Positions 35,650 to 43,084 of a DNA stretch of 64,000 nt are shown here, piece by piece (position 1 is the first letter of the stretch; each line of letters starts with the position of its first letter). A model generated the notes under the pieces. The model saw nothing but the letters and a program-made list of their open reading frames with translations. It had not been told where the DNA came from and did no database searches. Position numbers and translations under genes: made by a program. This DNA is from G963676655 sp963676655 (GTDB lineage: Bacteria; Verrucomicrobiota; Lentisphaeria; Victivallales; Victivallaceae), in NCBI GenBank assembly GCA_963676655.2, contig CAXXKX010000003.1:1240001-1304000 (forward strand). The letters are read 5' to 3'.

Positions 35650-36066
35650 TTAGTCTTCATACTCTATCTCGTTATCCAGGCACCACTGACGAAGGGCTTC
35701 ATCTTGACGGGTGTTTTCAAAGTTATACCATTGCTGTAAGAGACCTTCTGTTTCCAATAGAGCTTTGAAATTTGAATAGGCTCCGCGATGTTGGAAATAA
35801 TTATCTACCAATACCATTTTCTTTGGCAGATTTTTTTCCACAAACTCAAGAACTAACGGCTTTCCCAAGTCAAGATCATTTTTATGTGGTATATCTACGC
35901 AGTTATCCCAATCAAGGTCATTCTCGACAGGGGTAATCTCGTCTTCCCCATAAGACGACCGCCAGAGAATCTCTCCGGTTTTCTTGTTCAGAACAGCCTG
36001 GTTCATTCCGTAAGAGCTTGAATTGACAAACTCAAAAGCTATTTCAATATCATTGTACTTTATCAT
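35650..36066 (-). CDS. UPF0158-like protein
   Basis: 138 residues, acidic. AVLNKKTGEILW, the acidic stretch with a P-H-K-N-D-L block, HRGAYSNFKALLETEGLLQQWYNFE and the C-terminal WCLDNEIEYED match the UPF0158 family, whose function is unknown. The length fits. It is separated from its neighbours and lacks a strong ribosome-binding site. Confidence 0.65.
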   Translation of the reverse strand: MIKYNDIEIAFEFVNSSSYGMNQAVLNKKTGEILWRSSYGEDEITPVENDLDWDNCVDIPHKNDLDLGKPLVLEFVEKNLPKKMVLVDNYFQHRGAYSNFKALLETEGLLQQWYNFENTRQDEALRQWCLDNEIEYED

Positions 36067-36300
36067 AGTTATTCTTTTTTTAACAGGCTTGTCATTTTTA
36101 ATTTTCCGTGTTGTTCAACTGAGGCAACACAAATAAAATATATCAGAATAAAATGGCAAAGCAAATTGAATGGGGAAATTATTGTGTCGATTAGGATATG
36201 CTTAATGCTTGATGGATAATTAATAATACCGGATGAACCAATCAGGTTCTTCGTCATAGAATCGTGACGGCTAAAAAAATTCCCCAAAGGAATTAAAAAT

Positions 36301-36360
36301 ACCCGTATGTTGCGTATGTGAATGACGAAATATCGTCAAAACATACGTTTCATACGGGGT
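36301..36360 (+). repeat. GTATG palindromic element, copy 4
   Basis: CCCGTATGTTGCGTATG and the inverse CATACGTTTCATACGGGG, with an inner TGACGA/TCGTCA stem. Boxes in each arm are 9 bases apart; the 4-base spacers of the two arms are not complementary. It lies in a gene-free stretch between the UPF0158-like gene and a membrane-protein gene. Confidence 0.75.
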
Positions 36361-36380
36361 AATTAAACTCCATTTCAATT

Positions 36381-36845
36381 TTATCCGGTTGACTCTGCGA
36401 AAACGCAATTATTTGCTTCTTCGTTTTTTTCGGGATTGCTGACTTCTTTGAAAATCCTGTAGACTACATCCAGAATCACGTAGAAAAACGAGATGATATT
36501 GCCGTCGGGTTTATCGGCAAGATGTCCAAGATACGCTCCGACAATGGTGGTAAGGCACGATACAGCCGGTCCGATTAACCAACCGACTACCGGAATTTGA
36601 TTCAGCAAAACCGCAGCACAGAAGCCGGTTAACGCGCCAATTGTCATATATGGATGTTTCGGGGCGAATTTAACCAGTTCAACGACAATGGTTTCACCGA
36701 GCAGAATGATTTTCCTGCCGAAGTCAATGGTTCCGCGCCAAATAGCTCTGATTTTTTCCACCAGGAATTTGGAGATGCCGTGGCTGATGAGCCAATCGAA
36801 CAAATTATTGTCTTTCCCGGTATCAGTTTTTTCATGTTCATTCAT
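36381..36845 (-). CDS. Small membrane protein of unknown function
   Basis: 154 residues with one or two hydrophobic segments: HPYMTIGALTGFCAAVLL and VVGWLIGPAVSCLTTIVGAYLG at about 75-115. The N-terminal half is amphipathic (IRAIWRGTIDFGRKIILLGETIVV) and the tail is acidic. I do not recognise a family. It may be a holin-like or immunity-type membrane protein of the island, which is only a guess. It lies directly downstream of the DUF932 gene on the same strand. Confidence 0.55.
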   Translation of the reverse strand: MNEHEKTDTGKDNNLFDWLISHGISKFLVEKIRAIWRGTIDFGRKIILLGETIVVELVKFAPKHPYMTIGALTGFCAAVLLNQIPVVGWLIGPAVSCLTTIVGAYLGHLADKPDGNIISFFYVILDVVYRIFKEVSNPEKNEEANNCVFAESTG

Positions 36846-36870
36846 TATTTGTTTTTCCTTTGTGTATGGT

Positions 36871-37578
36871 TTAGGTCAGCGCGAAGAGTTTACCCAGTCC
36901 GCGATAACACTGGTCAGCCCTGGCCGGGGAGTATTTCTTGGCCAACTCTGTGAAGCTGTTGTACAAACTCCAGAGATTATGCGGCTTGAATTCCTCATGC
37001 CTGGGTTCCCGGAACTCATTAAGCACCGGCAGGATATCGCAACTGGCGATAACTTTTTCCTCCGCCGCCTGAACGGTCAGCAGTTTTGCTCCGGTTATGG
37101 AGATCGGGCGCAGCTTCATTTCCGCAACATTATCCTCTAATCGCTGGAACTGGTGCGCCAGGTTATCGAAAGCTGCCGGAATGAGTTCTTCTACCTCAAT
37201 GCCGCTGGTATGACGACGGTGAATTGTGGTTTCCCCGCCGAATGCAAGATTATCGCAACAGATAATGCTTAGCCCCGCTGTAATGCCTACAGCCATGCTT
37301 TTGTCATGGGAGTTCCTGAAGCCGATACAGCGCGAATATTCCGGATGACCTTCAGGATGAAATCGCAATACCGCGAACATCCTGTTTCCACTTGGATTAA
37401 GGCCGTACTCTTCAGATACGACTTCATAACCGCGCCTGACGGTTTCTTCACAGACCAGTTCCGCTACCTGTCGATGCGGCACCGGTTTCCAACTGCTGGT
37501 GGCTTTAGGAGTCGGGATAAGGGCCAACTCATTGCGGTTGACTCTGGTGGCCCCGCAATGCAATAATAAATTACTCAT
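36871..37578 (-). CDS. DUF932 (phage/plasmid-like) protein
   Basis: 235 residues. RVNRNELALIPTPKATSSWKPVPHRQVAELV, GNRMFAVLRFHPEG, SRCIGFRNSHDKSMAVGITAGLSIICCDNLAFGG and the C-terminal NLWSLYNSFTELAKKY match the DUF932/TIGR03299 proteins common on plasmids and phages. Molecular function is unknown. AAAGGAAA precedes the ATG. It supports the mobile nature of this region. Confidence 0.82.
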   Translation of the reverse strand: MSNLLLHCGATRVNRNELALIPTPKATSSWKPVPHRQVAELVCEETVRRGYEVVSEEYGLNPSGNRMFAVLRFHPEGHPEYSRCIGFRNSHDKSMAVGITAGLSIICCDNLAFGGETTIHRRHTSGIEVEELIPAAFDNLAHQFQRLEDNVAEMKLRPISITGAKLLTVQAAEEKVIASCDILPVLNEFREPRHEEFKPHNLWSLYNSFTELAKKYSPARADQCYRGLGKLFALT

Positions 37579-37659
37579 GATGAGTTTCCTTTCTTTTGGG
37601 TTTGATTTTTAAATGTTTATGAAGTATAATTATTGGTGAAATGAAACAGGAGTTTTGTA

Positions 37660-37887
37660 ATGACTATGACACTTACACAGATTGAGAAGGAAGTTGATCA
37701 GCTTCCACTTGAACAACAACTCAAGCTTGTTAACCGCATCAAGCATCATGTTGTCACTGACGATGATTCGGTCGGCTTGGATATTGCATTAAAGAGAGCT
37801 CGCAAAATTGATGCGGGAAAAGGTTCTTTCATGGACCTTGACACATCTTTGAAGCAAATTCACAAAGCACTTGACAAACAGGGTTGA
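37660..37887 (+). CDS. Addiction-module antitoxin (ParD/StbD-like short protein)
   Basis: 75 residues, helical: LTQIEKEVDQLPLEQQLKLVNRIKHHV resembles the N-terminal segment of short putative antitoxins paired with ParE-type toxins. The C-terminal part is charged and probably wraps the toxin. Its stop codon overlaps the toxin start. AGGAG lies nine bases before the ATG. Confidence 0.75.
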   Translation: MTMTLTQIEKEVDQLPLEQQLKLVNRIKHHVVTDDDSVGLDIALKRARKIDAGKGSFMDLDTSLKQIHKALDKQG

Positions 37888-38186
37888 TCGTGTACCAAGT
37901 TTATATTTTTGACGAAGCACATGATGACAACTTGCAAGCCGCTTTATATCTGGAATCGCAAGAATCCGGACTGGGAAGAGAATTCCTCTGTGAATTTAAA
38001 AATGCCATTAACGGTATTGCCAATTTTCCTGAATCCCATCAATGTATCAGAGAAAATATCCGGCGTTGTTCCGTCCCTCGTTTCAATTACAATATCTTCT
38101 ACCGAATTCGTGATGCACACTCGCTCGAAGTAATTGCTGTGGTACACGTAAGACGTGAACCATTCAACTTCCTTGACCGTCTCTAA
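37884..38186 (+). CDS. RelE/ParE-family toxin
   Basis: 100 residues. FDEAHDDNLQAALYLESQESGLGREFLCEF, INGIANFPESHQCI, RRCSVPRFNYNIFYRI and the C-terminal VIAVVHVRREP are standard ParE blocks. ParE toxins inhibit gyrase; RelE relatives cut mRNA; the sequence alone does not decide. The start is TTG at 37884 overlapping the antitoxin stop, or GTG at 37890. Its 3' end overlaps the convergent nuclease gene by three bases. Confidence 0.85.
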   Translation: MIVYQVYIFDEAHDDNLQAALYLESQESGLGREFLCEFKNAINGIANFPESHQCIRENIRRCSVPRFNYNIFYRIRDAHSLEVIAVVHVRREPFNFLDRL

Positions 38187-39010
38187 CCGGCCAATGGTAA
38201 TGATATTGACCGGGTTTGTTTGTGATGCCAACTTTTACATCTACTTGCATAAGGGCAATCTTCACAAAAATATGAAGTTTCAGCCGGAAGGAATATCCCC
38301 GCGTTGACTGCTCTTTCCACCGCCAGAATGATCGTTTCAAATCTGGCGAATGCATCAGTATTGCGTTCAGTATAAAGTTGACAGAATTTCGGTTGTTTGG
38401 TTTTGGTAATCACATCAAACCGGAAATACGGATTGACCTGATGTTCTTTGTTATATGCATAACAGAAACAGGTCGCCTGCAAGTCACGGTCCGCTTTACC
38501 TGGACTCCAACTGCAGGCCGCTGTTTTCCAGTCCACAATGACCGGATATGACTGCTCTCGAATGAGAAGATCAAACTCACCGATCAGGGGCTTGCTTAAT
38601 CCGGTTATCTCAATTTTGAACGGAACCGCCACGCCGATGAGATTATTGTAATCGCACCAACGAGCCAGTAATTCATCCAACATATCAGCGGCTTTGTCTA
38701 TCAAATAATCGACTGTATCGCCGTGTTTTAACTTAAGGTTTTCAGTCTCATCACATTCAACCTTGAAACACGACGCGAAGATATCGACTATCTCCGGCTT
38801 GGTCAGGCCTTCACCGTTACCGGCTTTTATCGCCTGTTCAGAAGCTGCCGCATGGAACGCCCGGCCAAACGGCAGCACCGCTGAAATCTGTTCAGCTTCA
38901 GCCTTTTCGATATACCGGAAATAATACTGCAACGAACAAATGTTCAGATAACAATTCATTGCTGAATATGACCAGTGCGGTTCCTTTCGCAAGTCTGCCA
39001 TGGTAACCAT
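38183..39010 (-). CDS. PD-(D/E)XK nuclease with C-terminal cysteine cluster (RecB/Cas4-like)
   Basis: About 275 residues from the ATG at 39010 (39001 also possible; earlier codons overlap the upstream gene). WSYSAMNCYLNICSLQYYFRYIEKA is the N-terminal QxxxY-like region, LPFGRAFHAAASEQ follows, and FDLLIREQSYPVIVDWKTA carries the D-x(n)-D-x-K catalytic motif. The end has FCEDCPYASRCKSW, three cysteines that with an earlier Cys (CSLQYYF) may bind an iron-sulfur cluster as in Cas4/AddB-type nucleases. No CRISPR array or other cas gene is present. It probably processes DNA ends for the element. Confidence 0.78.
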   Translation of the reverse strand: MVTMADLRKEPHWSYSAMNCYLNICSLQYYFRYIEKAEAEQISAVLPFGRAFHAAASEQAIKAGNGEGLTKPEIVDIFASCFKVECDETENLKLKHGDTVDYLIDKAADMLDELLARWCDYNNLIGVAVPFKIEITGLSKPLIGEFDLLIREQSYPVIVDWKTAACSWSPGKADRDLQATCFCYAYNKEHQVNPYFRFDVITKTKQPKFCQLYTERNTDAFARFETIILAVERAVNAGIFLPAETSYFCEDCPYASRCKSWHHKQTRSISLPLAG

Positions 39011-39012
39011 GG

Positions 39013-39396
39013 TCAAGCTGCTTTCCCGCTGACAACATCGATCAGCGTACTGCACTGCTGCCTGCTTAACTGTTGGGCGTCACGGACATCGTATCGCTTT
39101 AACAGATCACGGATCGAAAACTTGTTTTGCCGCGCCAGGTCAAGCAAATATTTAACCTGTTTGTTGCTGGCATATTCGATCTGTGCTGGCGGTTGAGTAT
39201 TTCCGTTACAGAGTTCATTAAGCTCTGTTTCAACAGAATCGCGAACCATCACAAAGGTGTTGTGGATACGTTCACGCAGTTGGAACTCGGTCAAGCCGTC
39301 AGGGAGTTCAACCTCAACCGAAGCGTGATAACTCTGGGAGCTGTATTCCTGTTCAGCCGGAACCTTCTTTGAAAATGAAGCGTTTAGTTTAAGCAT
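39013..39396 (-). CDS. Conserved-looking phage/plasmid-type protein of unknown function
   Basis: 127 residues. The N-terminal half is beta-rich (YHASVEVELPDGLTEFQLRERIHNTF), and the C-terminal half carries ASNKQVKYLLDLARQNKFSIRDLLKRYDV, a short helical motif seen in several phage DNA-metabolism proteins. AAAGGA precedes the ATG. It overlaps or abuts the nuclease gene and lies downstream of the clamp gene, so the three may form one operon. Confidence 0.65.
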   Translation of the reverse strand: MLKLNASFSKKVPAEQEYSSQSYHASVEVELPDGLTEFQLRERIHNTFVMVRDSVETELNELCNGNTQPPAQIEYASNKQVKYLLDLARQNKFSIRDLLKRYDVRDAQQLSRQQCSTLIDVVSGKAA

Positions 39397-39412
39397 TGTT
39401 TATCCTTTCAAT

Positions 39413-39445
39413 AAAAAGCCGCTACCAGAGCAACCCGGTAACGGC
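39413..39445 (-). terminator. Hairpin with U-tract between clamp gene and the 127-residue ORF
   Basis: Minus strand: GCCGTTACC pairs with GGTAGCGGC (39418-39445), followed by TTTTTAT. A TATATAA box lies about 20 bases upstream. It may terminate the clamp transcript or attenuate a transcript starting at that box. Its bases also encode a possible leader peptide, MPLPGCSGSGFLLKG. Confidence 0.6.
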
Positions 39446-39532
39446 ATGTTAAGCTGTATGTTTATATAATCTTCCCCACTTCCGTAGCACGTAGTGCGTA
39501 TGAAGTGAAGTATCGCAGCGGGTCGTACCCGC

Positions 39533-40903
39533 TTAGAAGCCGGATACGTTCTTGAGTTTTTCCAGAATGTCCCGCGTGGACTTATAGTCGCGTTCCTGCT
39601 GTTTTACTGCCTTCTGAGCAACTTTAGCTTTCTGCTGGAGCTCATTGGCAAGACTGATCATGTCCTTACCAGATTGCTTGAGTTGCGCGATTCCATTGAA
39701 CAGTTCTTCAAACGGGTCAGATGTTTCGCCATTGACAACTTTCAGTCCGGCTTCATTTTCTGTGTTTTCTTTTGGCATTTCTTGTTTCTCCTTTGGTTGG
39801 TTATATGTGCTATGGACTGCTTTGATTACCTGATCCACTGGCAATCCGCCATGCAACGACATAAAGACAAATACGTCATCTCCACGACCGGTCGCCAGGA
39901 TCGGATTTACTCCGCCTGAATTGAAACTGAACTTGTTGAAGCCAAACTGCAGCGCCTTGAGCAATGGTTCACGGTTCATTTGAATGACCGCTTCGCCTTC
40001 TCCGGTAAACTTGGCATCGATTTTAGCATGGATCGACTTCAGATTCTCCGACAAAAACCGGACATCCCCATTGTCAGCGTACAAGTGTACCGCCTTGTGT
40101 TCCGTAGTTGATTCCAATAACGGGATTGCCGACTTCAGATAGTGCGCATCCTTATTGCTGATGACAATCGAACACTCACTCTCTTTCGGGATCACATGCT
40201 GATACTGCGGATAATTTCCGGCAATGCCTTTGACGGCATATTCCCATGGACCGCTTATGATCTGGCAATAGCATTTGTTCTGAGCAATCGTACCGTTTTG
40301 ATCAGATAACATTCCGCAGGTCAAGACCTTGGTTGTAGGCAGAATAACCTTATCCTTAACCCCGGTCTGTTCATGGAACTTAACCAGTTGTTTTCCGTCA
40401 GAGGCAACAATGGCTCCAGGCTCCAATAATACGCCGTTAAGCGTGCGTCTGGAGTCATCTTTTGAAGTCAACGGAATTACCTGCATAATCGCTTCCAACG
40501 CGTCCGCCGTGATCTTTTCCGGCTGAGTAATAAACGTCGGTTCAGTCGGCCAATCCTTGTCCTGTAAGCGCACGAATACATGATCCACCGGCTTATCCTT
40601 GTACTGGTAATGCGCTGATACCCGGTCATCGGCAATATTAAATCTCACTTCACCGGTTTTCTGACTTCCTTTGAGGAATTCCCTTAGTTCCTTGAAGTCA
40701 ATAATGAAATTACCTTCACCGGTAGAGCCATTAAGCTCACGGGTCAGGTATTCATTCAGATTGGTTCCAGTAATCTTCGCAGTTCCATTCATACAGCTGA
40801 TCTTTACTGCTGAGAGAACCGGTAATGTCGTTTTACCGGATACAACCCGGGCTAGACCGTTAACCGCGTCTTTGAGTTCTTTCATTGCGATAGTTACTTG
40901 CAT
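39533..40903 (-). CDS. Sliding-clamp (DnaN) paralogue with charged C-terminal tail
   Basis: 456 residues. MKELKDAVNGLARVVSGKTTLPVLSAVKIS is the clamp N-terminal strand-helix-strand; TGTNLNEYLTREL, LEAIMQVIPLTSKDDSRRTLNGVLLEPGAIVASDGKQLV and the third domain (residues about 240-360) follow the DnaN three-domain plan. Bacterial DnaN ends near residue 365-375; here about 90 more residues form a linker and a predicted coiled coil (LANELQQKAKVAQKAVKQQERDYK). It may load element-specific polymerase or repair factors. It is divergent and placed among mobile genes, so it is not the housekeeping clamp. Confidence 0.82.
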   Translation of the reverse strand: MQVTIAMKELKDAVNGLARVVSGKTTLPVLSAVKISCMNGTAKITGTNLNEYLTRELNGSTGEGNFIIDFKELREFLKGSQKTGEVRFNIADDRVSAHYQYKDKPVDHVFVRLQDKDWPTEPTFITQPEKITADALEAIMQVIPLTSKDDSRRTLNGVLLEPGAIVASDGKQLVKFHEQTGVKDKVILPTTKVLTCGMLSDQNGTIAQNKCYCQIISGPWEYAVKGIAGNYPQYQHVIPKESECSIVISNKDAHYLKSAIPLLESTTEHKAVHLYADNGDVRFLSENLKSIHAKIDAKFTGEGEAVIQMNREPLLKALQFGFNKFSFNSGGVNPILATGRGDDVFVFMSLHGGLPVDQVIKAVHSTYNQPKEKQEMPKENTENEAGLKVVNGETSDPFEELFNGIAQLKQSGKDMISLANELQQKAKVAQKAVKQQERDYKSTRDILEKLKNVSGF

Positions 40904-40938
40904 AACAATACCCTTTCATTTGTGGTTGTTAAATGAGA

Positions 40939-41014
40939 AGGGCCCGATAGTTTTTAACTACCAGGCCCTGGCGGTGCCTCGAACGACCTAATATCGTCCG
41001 ACCATTTGATTATA
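40939..41014 (-). promoter_or_regulatory. Promoter and hairpin leader of the clamp gene
   Basis: Minus strand: TATAAT at 41014-41009, then GACGA/TCGTTC, then a strong hairpin AGGGCC-TGG-TAGTT / AACTA-TC-GGGCCCT (40969-40939) ending 35 bases before the ATG. The hairpin is followed by TCTCATTT, a weak U-tract. No good -35 box is seen. Confidence 0.5.
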
Positions 41015-41093
41015 CCGCAAAAAAGAGGAAAATTAAGCTGTATTTCAGGATGTTGTCAAAAGCTGTCAGGGCTGTATCCATATGTATAAAAAT

Positions 41094-41189
41094 AACCTAT
41101 TAACCTAATTATTTTATGGAAATTAGGTTTTCACACGCGCAAATGTATATTGGGGGGTAGGATATAGATTTAGGTTTTTAGGTTATATA
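41094..41189 (+). repeat. AACCTATTAACCTA repeat unit A
   Basis: Starts with AACCTATTAACCTA (two boxes 8 bases apart), contains AGGTTTT, CGCGCAAATGTATAT and a GGGGGG run, and ends with the inverted boxes TTAGGTTTTTAGGTTATATA. Unit B repeats this 400 bases downstream. Confidence 0.75.
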
Positions 41190-41252
41190 CATTAATATAG
41201 ATGTAAGTGTGACAACTTTGACAAAAAAGGTTATTTGAGGCTAAATTGCCAT

Positions 41253-41288
41253 AAAAGTTATTTTTAAAAACTTGTTCAGTGTCTACAG
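41253..41288 (+). repeat. ACTTG-GTNTACAG repeat, copy 3
   Basis: TTATTTTTAAAAACTTGTTC, then GTCTACAG, a diverged copy of the 33.6 kb repeats. It faces copy 4 in inverted orientation. Confidence 0.55.
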
Positions 41289-41298
41289 CAAATGAAAC

Positions 41299-41335
41299 CT
41301 GCATACACTTTGCAAGTTCTGAGAATTAGTTTTTT
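41299..41335 (-). repeat. ACTTGC-GTATGCAG repeat, copy 4 (inverted)
   Basis: On the minus strand: AAAAAACTAATTCTCAGAAC, TTGC, then GTGTATGCAG. With copy 3 it makes an imperfect inverted repeat spanning 41253-41335. Confidence 0.55.
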
Positions 41336-41358
41336 AATTTCAATATAGAGTTCTCTGG

Positions 41359-41416
41359 ACCCGTATGAACTGTATGTTTCTAACCATTTCCCGTAAAACA
41401 TACGCAACATACGCCC
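41359..41416 (+). repeat. GTATG palindromic element, copy 5
   Basis: ACCCGTATGAACTGTATG and the inverse CATACGCAACATACGCCC; boxes in each arm are 9 bases apart, spacers are not complementary. It lies between repeat units A and B. Confidence 0.75.
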
Positions 41417-41493
41417 TTTTATAAGTCCATATGAGAATTAAAATTTTCAGATCAGTGGTCCTGCCGGTCTACCTTTATATTAAAGTATATACA

Positions 41494-41580
41494 AACCTAT
41501 TAACCTATTTTTTTTAATAAATTCAGGTTTTGCTCGCGTACAAATGTATATAAGGGGGGAGTTAGGTTATTAGGTTATAT
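41494..41580 (+). repeat. AACCTATTAACCTA repeat unit B
   Basis: Same order as unit A: AACCTATTAACCTA, AGGTTTT, CGTACAAATGTATAT, a GGGGGG run, and TTAGGTTATTAGGTTATAT. The outer boxes form an inverted repeat in both units, while the inner sequence is conserved. Confidence 0.75.
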
Positions 41581-41660
41581 AGGGGTTTATAATTAGAGTG
41601 AGGCCAACGGGACCAGCTGGTAATTTTGAAGGTGAGTTTTGGATTTTGTATGACGGGGAA

Positions 41661-41697
41661 TAAATTAAAATTCCAAAACTTGTAAAACGTATACAAC
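41661..41697 (+). repeat. ACTTG-GTATACA repeat, copy 5
   Basis: TAAATTAAAATTCCAAAACT, TGT, then CGTATACAAC; the most diverged copy. Confidence 0.4.
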
Positions 41698-42005
41698 ATT
41701 CATAACCTGTAAACGTTTAGTAAGTAATTCAAAACGAATTATCAATATTTTTTAGCTTAGATACAGAACAGATATGTGGTTCGTCAAGGCGGAAGAGTAA
41801 AAAAGATTGATTTTTCTTGAACTTTCTTCATTGATTGACTTTCATGTGGAGCTTGCAGAATAAAATTGCATGCAGATACTTTTCTGTAGTATTTATGAGA
41901 TACTTATCATATTTCGACTGCTTCTACGTTTCTCTTTTATATCTGGTACATTGCGAGAGCTGTTATTTTTTCTGCTATATCTTCCGGTTGTGGCAGGATG
42001 TAATC
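41698..42005. other. Gene-free AT-rich stretch
   Basis: No ORF, RNA gene or further repeat copy is seen between the last island repeat and the E1-beta fragment. Confidence 0.5.
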
Positions 42006-42475
42006 CTATAAGGGAGCACTGAAAGGGGTTGGGATGTTTTTTGCTCCCAGAACCATAGGGGGACAATCCAAGTAATCAAAACCTTTTTCAATTACCTGAC
42101 GGACGATTTCAGAACCAATACCGCATTCAGTGGTTGCTTCCTGAACAACTAGCAATTTTCCAGTTTTAGCAACTGAATTCAGGATTCAAGTCATATCCAG
42201 CGGATCGACTGTTCGTGGGTCGATGAGTTCTACACTTGCATCTGTCATTTCAAGAGCTTTGATCACTTTATGACGCGAATATGCCACGGCGATAACTGTA
42301 ACATCTGTTCCTGCCTGAACGATTTCTCCCTGGCCAATCGGAATGATGAATTCGCCTTCTGGAACAATCTCCCTTTCATAATACAAATTACGGTTTCCGA
42401 TGAATACTACCGGTGAATCATTACGAATAGCAGCTTTCAATAAGCCCTTTGAATCCTTTGCTGCCCGGCATAATA
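42006..42475 (-). pseudogene. 2-oxoacid dehydrogenase E1-beta C-terminal fragment
   Basis: Minus-strand reading starts at KDSKGLLKAAIRNDSPVVFIG and continues through REIVPEGEFIIPIGQGEIVQ, TVIAVAYSRHKVIKALE and ELIDPRTVDPLDMT to an in-frame TGA at 42188-42186. It then goes on in the same frame as ILNSVAKTGKLLVVQEATTECGIGSEIV to AKNIPTPFSAPL and a stop at 42006. This is the C-terminal half of a pyruvate/acetoin-type E1-beta subunit (transketolase C-terminal domain). The N-terminal half is missing and an internal stop is present, so it cannot make a working subunit. It is joined to a pseudopilin gene near 42475. Confidence 0.85.
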
Positions 42476-42909
42476 TTATCCTGCATGTTGGTATTTCCAC
42501 CAAGCGTGTAATAATAACCGGTTTCATAGAATGCCGACGGGCAGGTATATTTTGACCTGTTGGTGCTGGTGATGAACCCAAGGTTCTCTTTGGCTCCGAG
42601 GTATTGGCCGATTCCGCATTCATGGATTCCGCTCATACTATAATGCCACACATCGGGGCAGGTCTTACGAGTATTCCGGGTCTGAGGGAAGTATTGGTAG
42701 TCTCCTTCATACATATTCAGCGCGAAACCGCATTGTTTCATGTTGCCCAGACATTGAATGAGCTTGGCTCTCTCCCTGGCGGTATTGAGCGCAGGCAGCA
42801 ACATCGCCGCGAGGATTGCTATAATTGCTATCACAACAAGGAGTTCAATGAGTGTGAAGCTTTTTTTCCTGGGAATAAGGACTTTATTTTCTTCTTGACG
42901 CATTTTCAT
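42421..42909 (-). pseudogene. Truncated type IV pseudopilin-like gene
   Basis: Minus strand; the prepilin signature FTLIELLVVIAIIAILA follows a basic leader (VLIPRKKS). An ATG at 42909 or 42933 is possible. The globular part runs to YYYTLGGNTNMQDNIM, about 145 residues, and then enters the E1-beta fragment out of frame and stops within 18 codons. The C-terminal half with the His-Asp-Gly motif present in the other copies is gone. Confidence 0.8.
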
Positions 42910-43084
42910 AATAACATACTCTTTTTTTACCATTTTAATATTTCAGTTCATGCTATTAGTATAATTCTAAAACATCAGTAAAACAATAGTTTATTAGATA
43001 AAAAAAGTATCCTTTAAGATAAAAATCAGATGCAATTTTGAGTTGTACCACACGAAGAGTCAATATTTATTATTTTGGATATTA

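Noticed and set aside
36069..36287. 72-codon minus-strand ORF with a hydrophobic stretch
   Set aside because: No ribosome-binding site or similarity; the stretch is AT-rich and the hydrophobicity is what such DNA gives by chance.
38183..39010. Cas4 of a CRISPR system
   Set aside because: The cysteine cluster and nuclease motif resemble Cas4, but no repeat-spacer array or other cas gene is in the window, and the neighbours are phage/plasmid-type genes.
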